A stretch of DNA of 64,000 nucleotides from an uncultured Prevotellaceae bacterium. GTDB lineage: Bacteria; Bacteroidota; Bacteroidia; Bacteroidales; Bacteroidaceae. The stretch's first letter is position 1. Each line of letters begins with the position of its first letter. Made by a program: the position numbers and the translations under genes. Where the stretch lies: NCBI GenBank assembly GCA_902780635.1, contig CACZGH010000001.1, forward strand, positions 62,001-126,000, written 5' to 3'. Under the pieces are notes generated by a model, which saw only the letters and a program-made list of their open reading frames with translations, was not told the origin of the DNA and did not search any database. Positions 24,470-33,112 of this stretch are shown in pieces.

Positions 24470-25099
24470 TTATATACCTCTTTCGTATGTTAATTCGTAA
24501 TAGAAAGGAACGACGCTGGCAGTAGCGGAGGAGGTGCCCTGGCTATGAGGCACGATAATATTGACCTTGGCCAGTTGGTCATTCTCGTTGATGAGTCGTC
24601 CGACGTTGACATATGACAGTGGTGTGAGCCATCCTGCCGGCACGGAGGTGGTTTTATACCACTGCATCATGGAGCCTGTGATAAACGATGCGGTGAATGT
24701 GCCCAAGGTGTTGGTGACAGCCATTTTGTCGGGCAAAGAAGAATAATACAGGATATTGTTGGAGAGGGTGAGCGAGTCAGTGAGCAGATTGTACTCATTG
24801 AATCGGCAGAGCACGTTGACCGACTCTCCGTTCTTTATTTTCGTTCCTACACCTTTTCTGACGATTTGCATATACACGCCGGTGTTCTCGAAGAGCACAA
24901 ATTCCTTTTTGGAGACATCGGTGACGGTGTCTACCTTGAATTCCGCCTCAGAGATCACTTTGATGCCTTGTTTGGCGATAAATTTCTTGATGGCCTCTCT
25001 TTCAGTTTTCTTTTGGTCGGCGTAGGTCTCTGTGTCATGGCATGAGGTGAGGCAGATCCCGGCCAGCATGCAGAATAAGGGGAGAAAAAATCTTTTCAT
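24470..25099 (-). CDS. DUF4827 lipoprotein
   Basis: 209 residues with a lipobox (GICLTSCHD, lipidated Cys at about 20). The sequence resembles Bacteroidota DUF4827, with FKBP-like features: ETGVYMQIVRKGVGTKIKNG and GWLTPLSYVNVGRL. A prolyl-isomerase-like fold is plausible but the catalytic aromatic residues cannot be verified by eye. Lies directly upstream of glmM. A TAATTTTG -7 box on the minus strand (25130-25123) probably serves this gene. Confidence 0.75.
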   Translation of the reverse strand: MKRFFLPLFCMLAGICLTSCHDTETYADQKKTEREAIKKFIAKQGIKVISEAEFKVDTVTDVSKKEFVLFENTGVYMQIVRKGVGTKIKNGESVNVLCRFNEYNLLTDSLTLSNNILYYSSLPDKMAVTNTLGTFTASFITGSMMQWYKTTSVPAGWLTPLSYVNVGRLINENDQLAKVNIIVPHSQGTSSATASVVPFYYELTYERGI

Positions 25100-25197
25100 T
25101 TCCGTTTCGTTTATATCGGCTGCAAAATTATTAAAAAAAAGCGAATTATGAGCCTATTTTAAGGTTTTTCAACTATTTGGCCCCTAAAAACGGAACT

Positions 25198-26250
25198 TCA
25201 AACAGATGAAGACTCGGCAAAATATTTGATGGCACGTAATGCGACCTGCTCCGCCTCGGCCATGGTGCAGTAGAGATGTCCTCCTGCAGCGTTGGGATGC
25301 CCTCCCCCATTGAAGAATTTCTCAGCGAGTTTATTACAATAATAATGGTCTACGGAGCGGAGGCTGACCCATACGGTGTTGTCCTTCTCCGTATCTTCCC
25401 TCATGGAGATGGAGAGTCGGATGCCCTTGATGCGCAACGGTTCGTTGACCAGTCCCTCAGCATCGCCCTTGATGAAGTGGAAACGCTTCATCTCCTGTCT
25501 GGTGATGGTGAAATAGGTGGCATGCGCCTCAGGTATGACATTGAGTTTCTGGCTCATCACATGTCCTCTCATACGAATGCTCCACTCGCTGAAATTGTTG
25601 TATACGTTGCGGTAGATCTTGTCTTTGTCGAAGCGTTTGGTGAGCAGAAGGCTGATGATATAGAAGATGTCCGGATTAGACGAGTTGTAAGTGAAACCGC
25701 CCGTATCGGTCATCATGCCGCAATAGATGGGCACCGCTCCTAGTTTTGTCATCAGTTCGAAGCCTCCCATTTGCCAGATGATGCGGAAGATGATCTCGCT
25801 AGTACTGCTCATCTCAGGTTTTGAGACCGTGAGCAAGGTATCGATATCGGGCGAGAGATGATGGTCGATGAGTATTTTATGCCCTTTGCTGTTGACGAAA
25901 GGTTTCTGCATGTCCATCAGTCTGCCTGCGGTGTTGAAGTCTAAGCAAAAGACGAGGTCAGCCTTCTCTAATGCCTCCTCCACCCTCTCTTTATGTTTGT
26001 CATAGCGTACGACTCTGTCAGAGAACGGCAGCCATTTGAGGAAGTCGGGGAACGCATCGGGTGCGGTGATCATGGGATTCTTGCCCATTGTGCGTAGGAA
26101 CTCCGCCCATCCGAGCGCTGAACCGATGGCGTCGCCGTCGGGACTTTTATGTACGCATATCACGATGTTGCCGGCCTGTGAGATGGCACTGCGCAGTGTC
26201 TCCACCTGCTGGTCGGAAAGAATATTGATATTCATAGTGTTGTCATCCAT
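25198..26250 (-). CDS. nrnA: DHH-family phosphoesterase, NrnA-like
   Basis: About 350 residues from ATG 26250 (ATG 26235 is also possible; the frame further upstream runs through a terminator). Metal-binding motifs: VHKSPDGDAIGSALG, VFCLDFN, ILIDHHLSPD, and the DHHA1 C-terminal motif FNGGGHPNAAGG. This is the NrnA/Bacteroidota BF3670-like pattern of enzymes that degrade nanoRNA and in many species 3'-phosphoadenosine 5'-phosphate or c-di-AMP breakdown products. Cytosolic. Confidence 0.88.
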   Translation of the reverse strand: MDDNTMNINILSDQQVETLRSAISQAGNIVICVHKSPDGDAIGSALGWAEFLRTMGKNPMITAPDAFPDFLKWLPFSDRVVRYDKHKERVEEALEKADLVFCLDFNTAGRLMDMQKPFVNSKGHKILIDHHLSPDIDTLLTVSKPEMSSTSEIIFRIIWQMGGFELMTKLGAVPIYCGMMTDTGGFTYNSSNPDIFYIISLLLTKRFDKDKIYRNVYNNFSEWSIRMRGHVMSQKLNVIPEAHATYFTITRQEMKRFHFIKGDAEGLVNEPLRIKGIRLSISMREDTEKDNTVWVSLRSVDHYYCNKLAEKFFNGGGHPNAAGGHLYCTMAEAEQVALRAIKYFAESSSV

Positions 26251-26254
26251 GAGG

Positions 26255-26307
26255 CAATAAAAAAGGACGTGTGGAAAACAGTCGTATCGCCCTGCTGTCC
26301 ACACGTC
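26255..26307 (-). terminator. Rho-independent terminator after the nucleotidyltransferase gene
   Basis: On the minus strand GACGTGTGGA (26307-26298) pairs with TCCACACGTC (26275-26266), followed by CTTTTTTATT. It ends directly before the DHH gene start. Confidence 0.85.
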
Positions 26308-26337
26308 GTAGACTCTTACTCCAAAATAGGGGCGTGA

Positions 26338-27249
26338 TTAGAATAGTTTCTCCGGGTAGACGCCCTCTTTGATGAGTGACTCAATTTTCTCCACCACGCT
26401 GGGACGGTCGGCGGCATAGGTCACGCCAAACCATTTGCTGGTGGTGTCGAGCACCCGCACGGTGGCGGTGTTCTCATTGATGAGTTTGTTGACCATCAGT
26501 GGGATGAAGAACTCAGCCTTGAGGTTTTCCATGTTCTTCGGGTCAGCAAGGAACTCCTTGAAGTAGGCCTCGCTGTAGTCGAAGTAGTCGGGTGTGAATC
26601 CCCACATGTTCATACTGACGGGTGTGTTCTCGTCTACGGCCACCCACTCGCCCTGCTCGTCTTTATAGCAGATCGGTCCGTTGACTCTCATAATCTCTGT
26701 GCGCTCCACCACGGTGGTGAGATTTTCGTTCTCATCTTTTGAGCAGATGCCACGGGCCACGGTACCATTCTCAGAGAGAGTGTTGCCCACACGGAATCCC
26801 ACCATGGCATATTTGTTTTTGCTTCCCTCGGGCAGGTCGGCAAGGAATTTGCCGATGACCATAAAGGCGTCGCGGTTGTAGAAGTCGTCGCAGTTGATCA
26901 CGCAGAACGGCTCTTTGATGGTTTTGGCAGCCATCATGACAGCATGGTTGGTGCCCCAAGGTTTGACACGTCCTTCTGGTACAGTAAAGCCCTCTGGCAG
27001 GCAGTCGAGGCTTTGGAAGACGAGTTCTGCGGGTATATGTCCCTCATATTTACTGAGGATTTTGTCACGGAAGTCTTGTTCAAAGTCTTTTCTGATAACG
27101 AATACGATTTTTCCGAATCCAGCCTTGATAGCGTCGTAGATAGAATAGTCCATGATGGTTTCACCATTGGGTCCCAGACCGTCGAGCTGTTTCAGTCCAC
27201 CATAACGGCTGCCCATGCCGGCAGCGAGCAAAAGTAATGTTGGTTTCAT
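26338..27249 (-). CDS. Sugar-phosphate nucleotidyltransferase-like protein
   Basis: 303 residues from ATG 27249 (an in-frame TTG four codons upstream is less likely). LLLLAAGMGSRYGGLKQLDG is a nucleotidyltransferase loop (variant of GxGxR...K), followed by PFCVINCDDFYNRDAF, where the Asp pair would bind metal, and VKPWGTNHAVMMA. Similar Bacteroidota proteins are annotated as NTP transferase/nucleotidyltransferase of unknown sugar; most likely it makes an NDP-sugar. The C-terminal region (about 215-303) lacks the hexapeptide repeats of bifunctional enzymes. Confidence 0.75.
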   Translation of the reverse strand: MKPTLLLLAAGMGSRYGGLKQLDGLGPNGETIMDYSIYDAIKAGFGKIVFVIRKDFEQDFRDKILSKYEGHIPAELVFQSLDCLPEGFTVPEGRVKPWGTNHAVMMAAKTIKEPFCVINCDDFYNRDAFMVIGKFLADLPEGSKNKYAMVGFRVGNTLSENGTVARGICSKDENENLTTVVERTEIMRVNGPICYKDEQGEWVAVDENTPVSMNMWGFTPDYFDYSEAYFKEFLADPKNMENLKAEFFIPLMVNKLINENTATVRVLDTTSKWFGVTYAADRPSVVEKIESLIKEGVYPEKLF

Positions 27250-27296
27250 AATATCATTCAATATAATTGGTTATTTCAAAAACGTTGCAAATTTAA

Positions 27297-27818
27297 TCAA
27301 TTTTTTCGAGGTGTGTGGATATGGTGGGGATTATTATCATTATTTAACGTGTCGAACAGTCCCTGACAAGCATCTTCAAGCAGCTCGATGACCAGTTCGA
27401 AAGCGGAGTCGCCGCTGTAATAAGGATCGGGCACGACATGGTGATGAGGATGGTGTGTCATGAAATCGGCCATGCATACCACTTTCTCCCGGTCTTGCTG
27501 GCTACGGGCTCTCACCATGATATCATGTATATTCTCCTCGTCCATCCCCACGATGCAGTCGAAGCGGTCGAAATCGGCAGCGGAGAACTGCCGTGCGCGG
27601 TGTGTGAAGTCATAGCCATTCCGTGCCCCATGCCGACGCATACGAGGGTCGGGCAGGTCGCACACATGCCACCCACCGATGCCAGCGGAGTCGATGTGAA
27701 ACCGATGCCCCACCCCATTTTGCTCCACGATGTGTCTCATGATGCCCTCTGCCGCCGGCGACCGGCAGATGTTTCCGAGACAGACGAAGAGGATACTGTA
27801 TTTCTTATGGTTATTCAT
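27297..27818 (-). CDS. Low-molecular-weight protein tyrosine phosphatase
   Basis: 173 residues from ATG 27818; the longer open frame reaches back across a tRNA gene and is not real. P-loop ILFVCLGNICRSPAAEGIM contains the Cys-x5-Arg-Ser signature, and the general-acid loop is VVPDPYYSGDSAFE. Bacterial members dephosphorylate tyrosine kinases controlling polysaccharide export, or small metabolites. The gene is downstream of the two tRNA-Asp genes and might be on their read-through transcript. Confidence 0.92.
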   Translation of the reverse strand: MNNHKKYSILFVCLGNICRSPAAEGIMRHIVEQNGVGHRFHIDSAGIGGWHVCDLPDPRMRRHGARNGYDFTHRARQFSAADFDRFDCIVGMDEENIHDIMVRARSQQDREKVVCMADFMTHHPHHHVVPDPYYSGDSAFELVIELLEDACQGLFDTLNNDNNPHHIHTPRKN

Positions 27819-27876
27819 ATTTACAAGTGCATGGTGATGATAAAAACACGAAAAGGAGCCCGATGGACTCCTTTTG

Positions 27877-27950
27877 CGGTGCGTACGAGACTCGAACTCG
27901 TGACCTCCTGCGTGACAGGCAGGCATTCTAACCTACTGAACTAACGCACC
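27877..27950 (-). tRNA. tRNA-Asp (GTC), copy 2
   Basis: Minus strand: acceptor GGTGCGT pairs with ACGCACC, anticodon stem-loop CCTGC-CTGTCAC-GCAGG (anticodon GTC), T-arm ACGAG-TTCGAGT-CTCGT. Discriminator base G at 27877; CCA is not encoded. Identical in sequence to the copy at 27968-28041. Confidence 0.95.
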
Positions 27951-27967
27951 AATCAGAATGTGAGTGG

Positions 27968-28041
27968 CGGTGCGTACGAGACTCGAACTCGTGACCTCCT
28001 GCGTGACAGGCAGGCATTCTAACCTACTGAACTAACGCACC
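27968..28041 (-). tRNA. tRNA-Asp (GTC), copy 1
   Basis: Same cloverleaf and anticodon GTC as the copy 17 bp further on. First gene behind the promoter at 28099-28069. The G34 of this tRNA is the site modified to queuosine, the pathway of QueH encoded at 21318-21932. Confidence 0.95.
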
Positions 28042-28068
28042 AAAGGGTTGCATTCTGATTTGCGGATG

Positions 28069-28099
28069 CAAAGGTATCTATTTTTTTTGTATTTGCAAA
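28069..28099 (-). promoter_or_regulatory. Promoter of the tRNA-Asp pair
   Basis: Minus strand TTTG at 28099-28096 and TACCTTTG at 28076-28069, separated by 19 bp, about 28 bp before the first tRNA. Confidence 0.8.
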
Positions 28100-28114
28100 A
28101 TAAAATGCGATTTT

Positions 28115-28636
28115 TTACAAAAAAAATTGCATCAAGACCGCGTCATGATATTTATGATCCCCGAAAAGCCATTGTTTGAGGATGCCAGCCTCCTGGAAAC
28201 CTGCGGTTTGGAACAGATGCAGCGACGAGGGGTTTTCGGTGTCTACGACGGCATACAGTTGATGGAGATGGAGCATCTCACGGCTATAAGCGATGGCGCG
28301 CTCGATGGCCTGCCGTCCATACCCCTTGTTTCTCTCCGGCTCAACGACGACGATCCCTATCTCCGCCCTGAGATGCCGTGGGCTGAAATTGGTCAGGTCG
28401 AGCATGCCGATGACCCGTCCCTCACCATTCTCCATGATGAGCCTTACCTGGCGGTCCACATAGATGTCGTTGGCATTGCCCACGATATAATTGGTGAGTG
28501 TGTATTTTGAGTAAGGCACATTGGTGACCCCTACTCGCCATAGCCGTTGATCGTTCTCTATGCGATAAAGGAAATCGAGGTCTTCCGGCTCAATCGCTCT
28601 CAACCTCAGTGTCATGTCCTGGTGCTGTTCGCTCAT
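28115..28636 (-). CDS. GNAT N-acetyltransferase (RimJ/SpeG-like)
   Basis: 173 residues with the GNAT core: LRLRAIEPEDLDFLYRIEND start, GRVIGMLDLTNF, AEIGIVVVEPERNKGYGRQA (acyl-CoA pyrophosphate loop R/QxxGxG/A) and LYAVVDTENPSSLHLFQTAGF. Protein or polyamine N-acetylation are possible. The start codon overlaps the end of the glycosyltransferase gene by 4 bp, so the two are translationally coupled. Confidence 0.85.
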   Translation of the reverse strand: MSEQHQDMTLRLRAIEPEDLDFLYRIENDQRLWRVGVTNVPYSKYTLTNYIVGNANDIYVDRQVRLIMENGEGRVIGMLDLTNFSPRHLRAEIGIVVVEPERNKGYGRQAIERAIAYSREMLHLHQLYAVVDTENPSSLHLFQTAGFQEAGILKQWLFGDHKYHDAVLMQFFL

Positions 28637-29832
28637 CTGAGAACCTCCTCAGCTGTAATGATGGTTTTCGACTTAGGGCTATACGTGCCGATGGCCACAT
28701 TATCCACCGGATGCTGTTCAAACAGGCTCAGGATGGTCTGATAAGAATAGGTGTCGGTGTCATAGACCACGTATTTCCGGTTGCGTGAGACATCAATGTC
28801 GTCGATAAATGAGAGGTGGCCGTCGGGCTGCATTTTCTCGTTTCCCACGATAAACTCCCCTGAAAGACCTTTTTTCCGAGCCAGTTTTCTGCACTGAGTG
28901 ATGGCCGCCACCGAACCGATGAAAATATAGTCGGGCTCACGTCGGTGCCGGGGAGTGAAGAATCCTAATGCCTTGCGCAGCCTGACATACTGCATGTGAA
29001 TCAGCGCAAGGATGGCCTTCAGATAGATGGCCAGTTTGATGGGCACCGTGAGCCACAATCTCGAACTGCCATAATGTTTCTTGAAAAAGATGTGCATGGC
29101 CTCATAAAACACGTGCACGTATCTGAACGATGACTTCTGCGTGCTCTCGCCCTTGTAGTGTAAGATGGTCTCTGGCAGATACCAGTTGGAAAATCCTCCC
29201 TTGAGCAACCTGTAGGAGAGGTCGATGTCCTCGCCATACATGAAGAAGTCCTCGTCGAGAAGTCCCACCTTGTCAAGAGCTGTACGCCTGAGCATGCAGA
29301 ACGCCCCACTGATGACCTCTATCTGCGCTGGCTGATCCCAGGGCAGATAGCCCATATAATAATGTCCGAAGCGCGGGCTTTGCGGGAACTTGCTGCACAG
29401 TCCGCTCATCTTATAGAATGCGGTGAGCGGCGACGGCAGTCCGCGTCTTGACTCTTTGGCTTTGACCCCGTCGGACATCAGCATTTTCACGCCTGCCCCT
29501 CCAGCGTCGGGATGCTGGTCCATAAAGTCAAGCACGTTTTTGATGGTATTCTCCCCCACCACAGTGTCGGGATTGAGAAGCAGAACATACTCCCCCTCGC
29601 TCTGCCGGATGGCGATGTTGTTGGCCCTTGCAAAGCCAAGGTTATGGTTGCTCTCCACGTAGTTGACATTCTCAAACCGCTTTGACACATACGCCACGCT
29701 GCCGTCACGCGAATGGTTGTCGACGACAAAAATCTCCGCCTCGATGCCTTTTATGGCACGACAAACACTGTCAAGACACTGATAGAGGTAATGCTTGACA
29801 TTGTAATTGACAATGATGACAGAGAGTCGCAT
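28633..29832 (-). CDS. Family 2 glycosyltransferase (rhamnosyltransferase-like)
   Basis: 399 residues from ATG 29832 (upstream frame is part of the neighbour). GT-A fold: LSVIIVNYNVKHYLYQCLDS, YVLLLNPDTVV (DxD-like Asp), LDEDFFMYGEDIDLSYRLL (the ED motif at the acceptor site). Residues about 290-399 form an extra C-terminal domain including EPDYIFIGSVAAITQCRKLA and VGNEKMQPDGHLSFIDDI, which looks Rossmann-like and is not part of the GT2 core. Likely cell-surface polysaccharide synthesis. Confidence 0.88.
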   Translation of the reverse strand: MRLSVIIVNYNVKHYLYQCLDSVCRAIKGIEAEIFVVDNHSRDGSVAYVSKRFENVNYVESNHNLGFARANNIAIRQSEGEYVLLLNPDTVVGENTIKNVLDFMDQHPDAGGAGVKMLMSDGVKAKESRRGLPSPLTAFYKMSGLCSKFPQSPRFGHYYMGYLPWDQPAQIEVISGAFCMLRRTALDKVGLLDEDFFMYGEDIDLSYRLLKGGFSNWYLPETILHYKGESTQKSSFRYVHVFYEAMHIFFKKHYGSSRLWLTVPIKLAIYLKAILALIHMQYVRLRKALGFFTPRHRREPDYIFIGSVAAITQCRKLARKKGLSGEFIVGNEKMQPDGHLSFIDDIDVSRNRKYVVYDTDTYSYQTILSLFEQHPVDNVAIGTYSPKSKTIITAEEVLR

Positions 29833-29854
29833 GAGTAAAATCGTTTTTAGAGGT

Positions 29855-30292
29855 TTATTGTGAAGAGGCAGGGGGCTCAGGTATCTCTGAGTAGCACCTG
29901 TCGAGTGAAGGGTAGACCAGGAACAGGCAGATGAACAGAATGATGGCCATATAGGCGAAAGCCACATTCATGAAGAGGTAGTAGCACAAGGTGTTGATGA
30001 CCATAGGCACGCACAACATGAGCATCCTAAGGGAACCCCATCTGAGCAATGCTTTTTCACGCAGTGACATGAGAGAACTCCTCACCTTTCTAAACTTAAA
30101 GAGACGGAGTGCCAAGGGTACGCTACAAATGGTCAGCAGTTCCATCACCACTGCGGCATAAAACCCCATCTGCACACGGTCGGCATACAGTCCCACAGGA
30201 AGCACGTCAAACTCGTACAGGATGATGATCGCCAACGAGATGACACACGCTACCCACATGATGGAGAGAAGGATATTTTTTGTATGCTGCAT
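29855..30292 (-). CDS. Small four-helix membrane protein, unknown
   Basis: 145 residues from ATG 30292, 7 bp after recR. Hydrophobic segments at about 8-27, 38-60, 88-106 and 108-130. No motif recognised. Conserved-looking position between recR and a glycosyltransferase, with 22 bp to the latter. Function not assigned. Confidence 0.65.
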   Translation of the reverse strand: MQHTKNILLSIMWVACVISLAIIILYEFDVLPVGLYADRVQMGFYAAVVMELLTICSVPLALRLFKFRKVRSSLMSLREKALLRWGSLRMLMLCVPMVINTLCYYLFMNVAFAYMAIILFICLFLVYPSLDRCYSEIPEPPASSQ

Positions 30293-30299
30293 AGAAGAA

Positions 30300-30914
30300 C
30301 TAATGATTAAAAGGAGTTCTGTTGACGATGGACCTGCCAAGGGTCACCTCATCCGTATATTCCAGTTCGTTGCCCACAGAGATGCCCCGTGCGATCACAC
30401 TGAGCTTGACATCGTACGGCTGCAGTTTACGAGAGATGTAGAAATTGGTCGTATCACCCTCCATGGTGCTGCTCAAAGCGAGAATCACCTCCGCCACACC
30501 ACCTTCGGCCACTCTCTTAACGAGTGAGTCGACCTCTATATCCGATGGCCCTATTCCATCCATAGGAGAGATGACCCCTCCGAGCACATGGTATAAACCA
30601 TGAAACTGCTGGGTGTTCTCCACCGCCATGACATCCTGCACATTCTCCACGACGCAAATCAGCGAAGTGTCGCGATGACTGTCGGCACATATTGGACACA
30701 CCTCTGTATCACTGATATTGTGGCATACACGGCAGAAAATCACTTCGTCTCGCATCCGCCGCACGGTGTCGGCGAACAACGCCACGTCACCCTTTGGCTG
30801 ACGTAGCAGATATAATGCCAATCGTAGGGCGGTTTTCCGTCCTACGCCAGGCAATTTAGCGAACTCTCCCACTGCTTTCTCAAGCAGTGCGGAAGGATAC
30901 TGCTGATACGCCAT
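30300..30914 (-). CDS. recR: Recombination mediator RecR
   Basis: 204 residues, normal RecR length. Helix-hairpin-helix [17 protein letters not shown], zinc finger [16 protein letters not shown], Toprim domain [16 protein letters not shown] and [13 protein letters not shown], and C-terminal TLGRSIVNR. Works with RecO/RecF to load RecA at gaps. Confidence 0.97.
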   Translation of the reverse strand: MAYQQYPSALLEKAVGEFAKLPGVGRKTALRLALYLLRQPKGDVALFADTVRRMRDEVIFCRVCHNISDTEVCPICADSHRDTSLICVVENVQDVMAVENTQQFHGLYHVLGGVISPMDGIGPSDIEVDSLVKRVAEGGVAEVILALSSTMEGDTTNFYISRKLQPYDVKLSVIARGISVGNELEYTDEVTLGRSIVNRTPFNH

Positions 30915-30926
30915 CTCTGTACGCTC

Positions 30927-31421
30927 TTACTTGAAGAGGTAGACGCCGAGTCCGAGTCTGAGTCCTACATTAGAATATTTGGAGTGGTCTCTGACAGACT
31001 GCTCGTAATAGATGGAAGGCTCGATGGTGACGGTGCGGTTGATGAAGAACGCATAACCTACCTCTACCGTAGGCATGATATCATTGTAGTTGTGATTGGC
31101 GTGCTTGTAAGTGGCGCCCACACCGAGATAGATACCATTCTGAATAATGTAATAACGTCCCTGCACCCCGATAGAGAAACGGTCGGGCGTATCGTCAACA
31201 CCGATATGATTGTATCCAAGCGTACCAAGCACCAAGAGGTTGTCCTCCACGAAATAGCCACCCTTGGCCTGCAGTCCCACATTCAGTTCTGAAGTACCAT
31301 TGTAACCAAAGTCGAGCCCTGAGAACGAGGCGCTGATGTATGTCTTACCTTGCTCAAACTGAGCGCTGGCCGTCAATGCGACCATCATGAACACGACGAA
31401 TAATGAGATTTTCTTTACCAT
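30927..31421 (-). CDS. Small outer-membrane beta-barrel protein
   Basis: 164 residues from ATG 31421. Signal peptide 1-19 (ends TASAQ), then eight amphipathic strands with typical aromatic ends, finishing GLRLGLGVYLFK. Similar in build to Bacteroidota 'outer membrane beta-barrel' proteins of 8 strands. Function unknown. 12 bp before recR and 25 bp after cstA. Confidence 0.8.
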   Translation of the reverse strand: MVKKISLFVVFMMVALTASAQFEQGKTYISASFSGLDFGYNGTSELNVGLQAKGGYFVEDNLLVLGTLGYNHIGVDDTPDRFSIGVQGRYYIIQNGIYLGVGATYKHANHNYNDIMPTVEVGYAFFINRTVTIEPSIYYEQSVRDHSKYSNVGLRLGLGVYLFK

Positions 31422-31426
31422 ATTGC

Positions 31427-31461
31427 GATTTGTGAATTGTGAATTGTCAATTGCGAATTGT
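31427..31461 (-). repeat. 7-bp tandem repeat spanning the cstA stop codon
   Basis: Plus strand heptamers GATTTGT, GAATTGT, GAATTGT, CAATTGC, GAATTGT. The minus-strand TGA of cstA (31449-31447) falls inside the third and fourth units. Confidence 0.8.
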
Positions 31462-32976
31462 ATCCATGGTCTTTCTGTACCATGCGAAGAACCAGACGAG
31501 AGCAAGCACCAGGCATGCACATCCGAGGCCATAGCCGATGAAATTGTTCATATTCATCGCGTTGGGACTGACGAAGATAAATGTGGAGCATACCGCCGTC
31601 ATGAAGAGTGCCGGCACCAGCGAGATGATGAAAGGCTTCTTGTTTTGCACAAGATAGACAGTGATAGCCCAGAGGGTGAACACGGCCAGTGTCTGGTTGC
31701 CCCATCCGAAATACTGCCAGATGGTATTGAAGCCGTCGGGATTCTCTATCTGCCACAAGAGCAAGAGCAAAGCAGCACCAAAGAGCGGCAACGAAATAGC
31801 CAGTCTCTTGGAGTAAGACTTCTGCTCCATGCCCAAAGCCGAAGCGATGATGAGACGCGCGCTACGGAAGGCGGTATCGCCACTGGTAATCGGCGCTGCC
31901 ACCACACCCAGCACGGCAAGGATGCCACCGAACACGCCCAGCCAGCCACTGCAGACCAGCTGCACCACATTGGGCGCTGTGAAGAACTGGATGAGCGACT
32001 TGGGAGCATCGCCCTTCCATTGTGCCATGAACTCATTGACCACCTCTGGAGCAACGACCTCTCTCCATCCGCCGTTATAGAAGAAATAAGTGGAGACAGA
32101 AGCCCAGATCAGTGCCACCAGACCTTCAGTGATCATGGAGCCATAGAAGATGGGCCTGCCGAGGCGCTCGCTCTTGAGACATCTTGCCATCAATGGGCTT
32201 TGAGTGGCATGGAATCCACTGATAGCCCCACAGGCGATGGTGAGGAAAAGACATGGGAAGAGCGGGTTCTTAGAAATATAGGGCACAGTGCCAAGAATCT
32301 CTGCGGGTTGGTTGAGATTGGCGTCTTGCAGGTGATCCCACACCTCTGGGATGGCTGGCCATTTGACCAACAAGACCACGAAGAGCGCCGCTGCCATAAA
32401 GAGCAGTGAGAAAGCGAAGACTGGATAGAAACGACCGATGATCTTGTCGATGGGCAGCAGCGTGGCAAAGATATAATAGGCGAAGATGATGACGATCCAC
32501 CATACGAGCCCCAGTTTGGCCATGCTCTCGAGAAGCAGTGCCGGACTGTATACAAAGACCACACCCACCATCGCCAAAAGGAAGACGGAGAAAAAGAGCA
32601 TGACCGCCTTGGTGGTCTTGCCAAGAAACATACCGATCAACTCAGGAAGATTAGCTCCACCATATCTGACGGAGAGCATACCGCTGAAATAGTCGTGCAT
32701 GGCTCCCGCAAAGATACATCCCAGCACAATCCAGAAATAAGCCGCTGGTCCATACCATGCACCCATGATAGCACCAAAAATCGGCCCCGTGCCGGCGATA
32801 TTGAGAAACTGTATCATGAACACCTTCCATGTGGGAAGAGCGATGTAATCCACGCCATCAGCTTTTGCAACGGCAGGAGTCTTACGGTCATCTGGTGAGA
32901 ACACACGATCGACAAAAGCGCCATACACCAAATAGCCCAAAATAAGAGCAAAAAAACTTAAAAGAAATGATACCAT
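31447..32976 (-). CDS. cstA: Carbon starvation protein A (peptide/pyruvate transporter)
   Basis: 509 residues from ATG 32976; in-frame upstream sequence to 33249 lies in the divergent gene. Family hallmarks: RKTPAVAKADGVDYIALPTWKV split as 'TPA...DGVDY', FLNIAGTGPIFGAIMGAWYGP, ISGFHATQSPLMARCL and SGDTAFRSARLI. About 14 membrane helices. This is the short CstA form found in Bacteroidota. The family imports peptides (and pyruvate in enteric bacteria). A -7 box TATTTTTG lies on the minus strand at 33008-33001. Confidence 0.93.
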   Translation of the reverse strand: MVSFLLSFFALILGYLVYGAFVDRVFSPDDRKTPAVAKADGVDYIALPTWKVFMIQFLNIAGTGPIFGAIMGAWYGPAAYFWIVLGCIFAGAMHDYFSGMLSVRYGGANLPELIGMFLGKTTKAVMLFFSVFLLAMVGVVFVYSPALLLESMAKLGLVWWIVIIFAYYIFATLLPIDKIIGRFYPVFAFSLLFMAAALFVVLLVKWPAIPEVWDHLQDANLNQPAEILGTVPYISKNPLFPCLFLTIACGAISGFHATQSPLMARCLKSERLGRPIFYGSMITEGLVALIWASVSTYFFYNGGWREVVAPEVVNEFMAQWKGDAPKSLIQFFTAPNVVQLVCSGWLGVFGGILAVLGVVAAPITSGDTAFRSARLIIASALGMEQKSYSKRLAISLPLFGAALLLLLWQIENPDGFNTIWQYFGWGNQTLAVFTLWAITVYLVQNKKPFIISLVPALFMTAVCSTFIFVSPNAMNMNNFIGYGLGCACLVLALVWFFAWYRKTMDTIRN

Positions 32977-33017
32977 AATTCCAATCTTGAAATAATAGTG
33001 CAAAAATAAGCAATAAA

Positions 33018-33049
33018 TTTGAAAAAAGGAGAATTTTTGCCTAATTTTG
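33018..33049 (+). promoter_or_regulatory. Promoter of the GHL10 gene, overlapping the cstA promoter
   Basis: TTTG 33018-33021 and TAATTTTG 33042-33049, 20 bp apart. The divergent cstA -7 box is only 10 bp away (33008-33001), so the two promoters overlap and could compete. Confidence 0.75.
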
Positions 33050-33112
33050 CAGAGAATTCTTATTTTTGCCTCTTTCAGGCTTGAGAAATGTATCAAACGA
33101 CACAAAGAATAT

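Noticed and set aside
27819-27926. 36-codon extension of the tyrosine phosphatase
   Set aside because: Runs into the tRNA-Asp gene; the P-loop protein starts naturally at 27818.
31387-32409. 340-codon open frame opposite cstA
   Set aside because: Mirror frame with no hydrophobic or domain pattern.
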